DNA of 64,000 nucleotides from Candidatus Enterenecus merdae (GTDB lineage Bacteria; Bacillota; Clostridia; Oscillospirales; Oscillospiraceae), in the NCBI GenBank assembly GCA_018716385.1, contig DVJZ01000048.1, positions 1 to 64,000 of the forward strand. Direction: 5' to 3'. The notes beneath the pieces are model-generated. The model did not search any database, was not told where the DNA came from, and saw nothing but the letters and a program-made list of their open reading frames with translations. How positions within the stretch are numbered: the first letter of the stretch is position 1; each line of letters opens with the position of its first letter. This document shows positions 61,002 through 64,000 of this stretch, in pieces. The translations under genes and the position numbers were made by a program.

Positions 61002-62381
61002 CTATCTCCCCCAAGCCCTGACCAGGGCGGCGGCAGCCCCGGCCAGCTCATCCTGGCTCAGCCCCGCAAAGCCCAGCACCACAGTGGATGGGATAGGGGC
61101 AACCTGGTGGCAGTACCGGCTGAGGGGGTGCACCCGCACCGAGACCGCCGCCGCCCGCTCCACCAGCTCCCGCTCCGAAAGACGGGGCAGGGTGAGCAGG
61201 AAGTGCAGCCCCGCCTCCTGCCCTGCCAGCCGGACGCCGTCGATGGCCCCCAGGGCCTGGGTAAAAGCGGCGCACTTGCGCCGGTACAGGTTGCCCACCC
61301 GGCGCAGATGCCGCCCGTACAGCCCCTGGACCAGGAAGCGGCGCAGCGCCTCCTGCTCGAAGCGGGAGACAGTGCAGCCGGTGTGGGAAAACATCTGCCG
61401 GTAGCGTGCCAGCAGGGCGGGGGGCAGGATGAGGTAGGCCACCCGGATGGAGGGGGCAATGGACCGGGAGAAGGTGCCCAGGTAGACCACCCGTCCCACC
61501 CGATCCATCCCCTGCATAGCGGGGATGGGGCGGGTGGCGTAGCGGAACTCGCTATCGTAGTCGTCCTCAATGAGGTAGCGCTCCGGCCCGTCATAGGCCC
61601 AGCGCAGCAGCCGGGTGCGCCGGGCCGCCGGCATGGTCACCCCGATGGGGAACTGGTGAGAAGGGGTCACGTAGGCCAGGCCGGCCCCGCTCTGGGCCAG
61701 GGCATCCGGATCCATCCCCCCGCCGTCCACCGGGATGGGGACAGCCCGCCTGCCGTTGCGCTCCACCACGGCGTAGCCCGCGGGATAGCCCGGGTCCTCC
61801 AGGGCCACGCGGTCGTGTTCGGGCAGCAACTGCAACAGGGTGGACAGCAGGTGCTCCACCCCCGCCCCCACCACCACCTGCTCCGGCCTGCAGTGCACCC
61901 CCCGGTACTGGGCCAGCAGGTCGGCCAGGGCGCACCGCAAAGGCAGGTCCCCCTGGGGGTGGCCCCGCTGGAGCAGCTCCGGGTTCTCATACACCGCCTC
62001 CTTGGTGATCCGTGCCCAGGAGGAAAAGGGAAACAGGGAGGTGTCCACCGCCGAGGTGGAGCAGTCATACCGCCAGCGGGGAGGCTCTGGAGCAGGGGGG
62101 GGCACGTCCACCGCAGGGCGAGGGGTGAGGGGGATCAGGTCGGCCACCACATATCCACTGCGGGGCCGGGCAATGAGATAGCCCTCCGCTGTGAGCAGGC
62201 TGTAAGCGGTCTCCACCGTGCTCATGCTCACCCCCAGCAGGGCGCACAGCTGCCGCTTGGAGGGCATCCGCGCTCCAGGGGCGGGCCGGCCCTGGCGGAT
62301 CTCCTCCACCAGGTGGCGGTAGAGTTGCTCATACAGGGGCAGGCCAGGCTGAAAGACTGGCAGAGAGCCAACCCCTTCCAT
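61002..62381 (-). CDS. MocR/PdxR-type GntR regulator with aminotransferase-like domain
   Basis: The 459-residue protein has a GntR winged helix at 1-80 (LYEQLYRHLVEEIRQGRPAPG, in part, then SKRQLCALLGVSMSTVETAY) and a fold-type I aminotransferase domain (YVTPSHQFPIGVTMP, then LIEDDYDSEFRYATRP). The place of the PLP-binding lysine (GTFSK in most of the family) reads GTFSRSIAPSIRV, with arginine at about residue 306. So it can hardly form a normal Schiff base. It is divergent from an ECF vitamin-transport S component, which suggests control of vitamin B6 uptake. GGAGGGA precedes ATG 62381. Confidence 0.9.
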   Translation of the reverse strand: MEGVGSLPVFQPGLPLYEQLYRHLVEEIRQGRPAPGARMPSKRQLCALLGVSMSTVETAYSLLTAEGYLIARPRSGYVVADLIPLTPRPAVDVPPPAPEPPRWRYDCSTSAVDTSLFPFSSWARITKEAVYENPELLQRGHPQGDLPLRCALADLLAQYRGVHCRPEQVVVGAGVEHLLSTLLQLLPEHDRVALEDPGYPAGYAVVERNGRRAVPIPVDGGGMDPDALAQSGAGLAYVTPSHQFPIGVTMPAARRTRLLRWAYDGPERYLIEDDYDSEFRYATRPIPAMQGMDRVGRVVYLGTFSRSIAPSIRVAYLILPPALLARYRQMFSHTGCTVSRFEQEALRRFLVQGLYGRHLRRVGNLYRRKCAAFTQALGAIDGVRLAGQEAGLHFLLTLPRLSERELVERAAAVSVRVHPLSRYCHQVAPIPSTVVLGFAGLSQDELAGAAAALVRAWGR

Positions 62382-62418
62382 GTCAATCCCTCCAAACTGA
62401 CCATATAAAAAATATGAA

Positions 62419-62455
62419 AACTGGATATTTCTATCATGCCAGTTGTGGGTATAAT
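62419..62455 (+). promoter_or_regulatory. Operator-like inverted repeat and -10 element between mocR and the transporter gene
   Basis: AACTGG, 14 bases and CCAGTT (62419-62444) precede a consensus TATAAT (62450-62455) for the plus-strand gene. No good -35 is seen, which suits an activator bound upstream. Confidence 0.55.
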
Positions 62456-62502
62456 AGCAGGTAACACCGCAGCCGTCAAGCCTGGCAGCTGGGAGGGGAG
62501 GC

Positions 62503-63087
62503 ATGATAATGACACACACAAGCAGCCGGGACCGGGTGCTGAAGCTATGCGCGACGGCACTGCTGGCCGCCCTGGTGGCGCTGAGCGCCAAACTGCAAAT
62601 TCAGATTCCAGCCATCCTGGGGGTGGAGCGCTTCCACCTGGGCAACGCCTTTTGCGCCCTGTCCGGCATCCTGCTGGGTCCCTGGTGGGGGGGGCTGGCC
62701 TCGGGGATTGGCTCCATCGTCTTTGACCTGACCGATCCGATGTACGTAGCGGAGAGCCCCATCACCTTTGTCACCAAGGGGCTGTACGGGGTGATCGCCG
62801 GGCTGGTGTTCCATAAGTTGTGCAAGGGCAAGAGCAACTACCGCTCCGAGCTGGCAGCTACGCTTTGCGCAGCGGCGGGGTATATCGTGCTCTACCTGGC
62901 CAAGAACTACTTTTATAACGGCCTGCTGCTCTCGGGGCTGGACGGGATGACAGCTTGGGCGGCGGTGGTGCAAAAGGCCCCCTCTTCCCTGTTCAACGCA
63001 GCGGTGGCAGTGCTCATCGCCCCTGCCCTGGGTGTGGCCATCCGCCGCGCTCTGCGGGCGGCGCGGCTGGACGGGATGCTGGCATAG
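62503..63087 (+). CDS. ECF transporter S component, probable vitamin (B6-like) uptake
   Basis: The 194-residue protein has about five or six membrane segments and the S-component features ALLAALVALSAKLQIQIP, then LGNAFCALSGILLGPWWGGLASGIGSIVFDLTDP (cited in part), with small-residue helices that contact the shared T subunit. S components bind one vitamin each and share EcfA/A'/T encoded elsewhere. The divergent MocR regulator points to pyridoxine-type substrates (PdxU-like), although the regulator's missing lysine leaves doubt. The ribosome-binding site GGAGGGGAGG is strong. The gene ends before a terminator. Confidence 0.88.
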   Translation: MIMTHTSSRDRVLKLCATALLAALVALSAKLQIQIPAILGVERFHLGNAFCALSGILLGPWWGGLASGIGSIVFDLTDPMYVAESPITFVTKGLYGVIAGLVFHKLCKGKSNYRSELAATLCAAAGYIVLYLAKNYFYNGLLLSGLDGMTAWAAVVQKAPSSLFNAAVAVLIAPALGVAIRRALRAARLDGMLA

Positions 63088-63265
63088 CGGGGACGGTGAG
63101 AGCCTGGGCGCACCTTCAGAACATAGCCGAGGCAAAAGTTCCCCGCACCCATATTCTCTGTGTCCTATGATCATAAAACTTCCAAGGTAAAGGCCTTTCC
63201 TGACAGCACTTCACCACAAGATCAAGGGAATGATAAGATCAGGCTGACAAATCGGAAAAACAAAG

Positions 63266-63304
63266 CCGGCGTGGCGACCTTTTACAGGTCGCCACGCCTT
63301 TTTA
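63266..63304 (+). terminator. Terminator before the right-edge gene
   Basis: GGCGTGGCGACC pairs perfectly with GGTCGCCACGCC across seven bases and is followed by five T. The stretch 63088-63265 shows no gene. Confidence 0.92.
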
Positions 63305-63324
63305 TCTCGCAAAGAGAAATTTAC

Positions 63325-63353
63325 TTGCTATTTCCGCTGTATTTATGTATCAT
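63325..63353 (+). promoter_or_regulatory. Predicted promoter of the DUF4157 gene
   Basis: TTGCTA, a 17-base spacer and TATCAT lie about 80 bases before ATG 63435. It excludes an in-frame ATG at 63345, which lies within the promoter. Confidence 0.6.
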
Positions 63354-63434
63354 TTTAGCAGTAGGGTCCCATGCGATCCTTTTCTTACGGCAAAGCGGAA
63401 AGAATATGATCCACAGCGTTTCGGGGGTGGCTTC

Positions 63435-64000
63435 ATGCTGGAGTATCTGCGTAAGAAACAGACGGGAACCCAGGCTCAAGGCGCTGGGCCGGAGCACACA
63501 GCCCTGTCCACGGGGATGGGCAATCAGGCCATGCTGTCTATGCTGAAGGGCCAGGGGACGCGGCAGTCTGCCCGGCCCGCGTCCGGGGGAGAACCCCTGG
63601 CCGACGCCATGCGGGCAAAGTTCGAGCGGCGGTTCGGGGTTCCCATGGACGATGTACAGGTATATCGCAACTCTCCGAAACCAGCGCAATTAGGGGCGCT
63701 TGCCTATGCAAAGGGAACAGATGTCTTTATTGGCCCTGGTCAAGAACAGCATTTAGAGCATGAGCTGGGACATGTGGTGCAGCAGAAGTTTGGCCTGGTA
63801 AAGCCTACCACAACGATTGACGGGCTTCCAGTCAATCTGGATCAGGGGTTAGAGCAGCGCGCAGATATGCTTTCGATCCATGGAAATCAAGCGGCTCAAG
63901 GGGATTGTGTTGTACAGATGAAATTGCCCTATATGTATCATCAGCTGGCCCTGAATTGTGGTTTTAGCGCTTTGGCCAGGGCGATATCGAAACTAATTCC
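63435..64000 (+). CDS. DUF4157 (HExxH) protein, cut by the window edge
   Basis: At least 188 codons are open to the edge. Residues about 55-120 form a DUF4157 domain: LADAMRAKFERRFGVPMDDVQVY, in part, then GALAYAKGTDVFIGPGQ and the metal motif H-E-L-G-H in EHELGHVVQQK. After a VVQMK boundary the last visible residues are LNCGFSALARAISKL, which look like the start of a second domain, perhaps a cysteine-protease-like one. DUF4157 domains mark effectors and toxins, many linked to extracellular contractile injection systems. Codon use changes from GC-rich to clearly AT-richer near 63690, inside the gene. GGGGGTGG is the ribosome-binding site. Confidence 0.82.
   Translation, partial: MLEYLRKKQTGTQAQGAGPEHTALSTGMGNQAMLSMLKGQGTRQSARPASGGEPLADAMRAKFERRFGVPMDDVQVYRNSPKPAQLGALAYAKGTDVFIGPGQEQHLEHELGHVVQQKFGLVKPTTTIDGLPVNLDQGLEQRADMLSIHGNQAAQGDCVVQMKLPYMYHQLALNCGFSALARAISKLI

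Noticed and set aside
1-64000. tRNA and rRNA genes
   Set aside because: I looked for T-loop (GGTTCGANNCC) and rRNA signatures on both strands and found none convincing; only the CCA-pairing T-box of the valS leader is present.

Overview
The window looks like a chromosome segment of a high-GC, endospore-forming, Gram-positive gut anaerobe of the Oscillospiraceae type (Flavonifractor or Pseudoflavonifractor-like). The evidence is the combination of spoVB and spoVAC, a WalRK two-component system with YycH/YycI partners, SLH cell-wall anchoring, a valS T-box leader, a CIRCE operator, rubredoxin and ferredoxin-type proteins, and GC-rich codon use. The genus is inference; no rRNA gene is present.

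Layout. 1-3608 is the AT-richer right end of an integrated element. It carries a frameshifted secreted protein, an LRR relic, a secreted protein, a DUF4367 membrane protein, an ECF sigma factor, a broken XRE regulator and a truncated tyrosine integrase, and it ends at a duplicated 3' end of rpsI (ribosomal protein S9), which reads as attR. 3.7-8.3 kb is a LysR-flavodoxin-SDR-cupin-aldo/keto reductase redox group with a decayed aldo/keto reductase inside. 8.3-15.7 kb has a D,D-carboxypeptidase, rubredoxin, an operon for a flavin/ferredoxin protein plus a fused permease-binding-protein ABC importer, and a large SLH protein. 15.9-19.4 kb (minus) carries coaW, murC and mreB. Upstream of mreB, 19.57-19.90 kb, is a promoter-to-terminator unit with no gene, a strong candidate structured RNA.

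20.0-33.2 kb (minus) is a compact phage-derived operon: terminase, decoration, capsid, portal, protease, connectors, sheath, tube, a tail chaperone with a -1 frameshift site, and XkdP-to-XkdU baseplate proteins. It has no integrase, repressor, replication, lysis or fibre gene and no recognisable tape measure, and it sits between housekeeping genes (rlmH/murA and mreB). It is the best candidate here for a domesticated particle of the PBSX or gene-transfer-agent kind.

33.4-44.7 kb is mostly core: rlmH, a YycJ-like hydrolase, murA, htpG under CIRCE, valS under a T-box, a PadR/DUF1700 pair, a PuuD-like amidase and spoVB. 44.9-53.2 kb is the WalRK region (NUDIX, walR, walK, yycH, yycI), split between walR and walK by an acetyltransferase gene flanked by inverted copies of a palindrome-bearing repeat, followed by a DUF815 ATPase. 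53.5-60.9 kb has a TetM/EF-G-like GTPase fused to a Rae1/YacP-type NYN nuclease domain, a BlaI/BlaR1 pair, spoVAC, hemW and a haemolysin-III protein. 61.0-63.1 kb is a MocR-type regulator divergent from an ECF S-component, and the window ends inside a DUF4157 (HExxH) protein.

Three themes recur: cell-envelope genes cluster with their regulators; 3' ends of genes are duplicated around short palindromic inserts (terL and spoVAC); and mobile DNA has been absorbed at several levels (attR in rpsI, the phage operon, the repeat cassette). All calls are read by eye from sequence; no database search was run.
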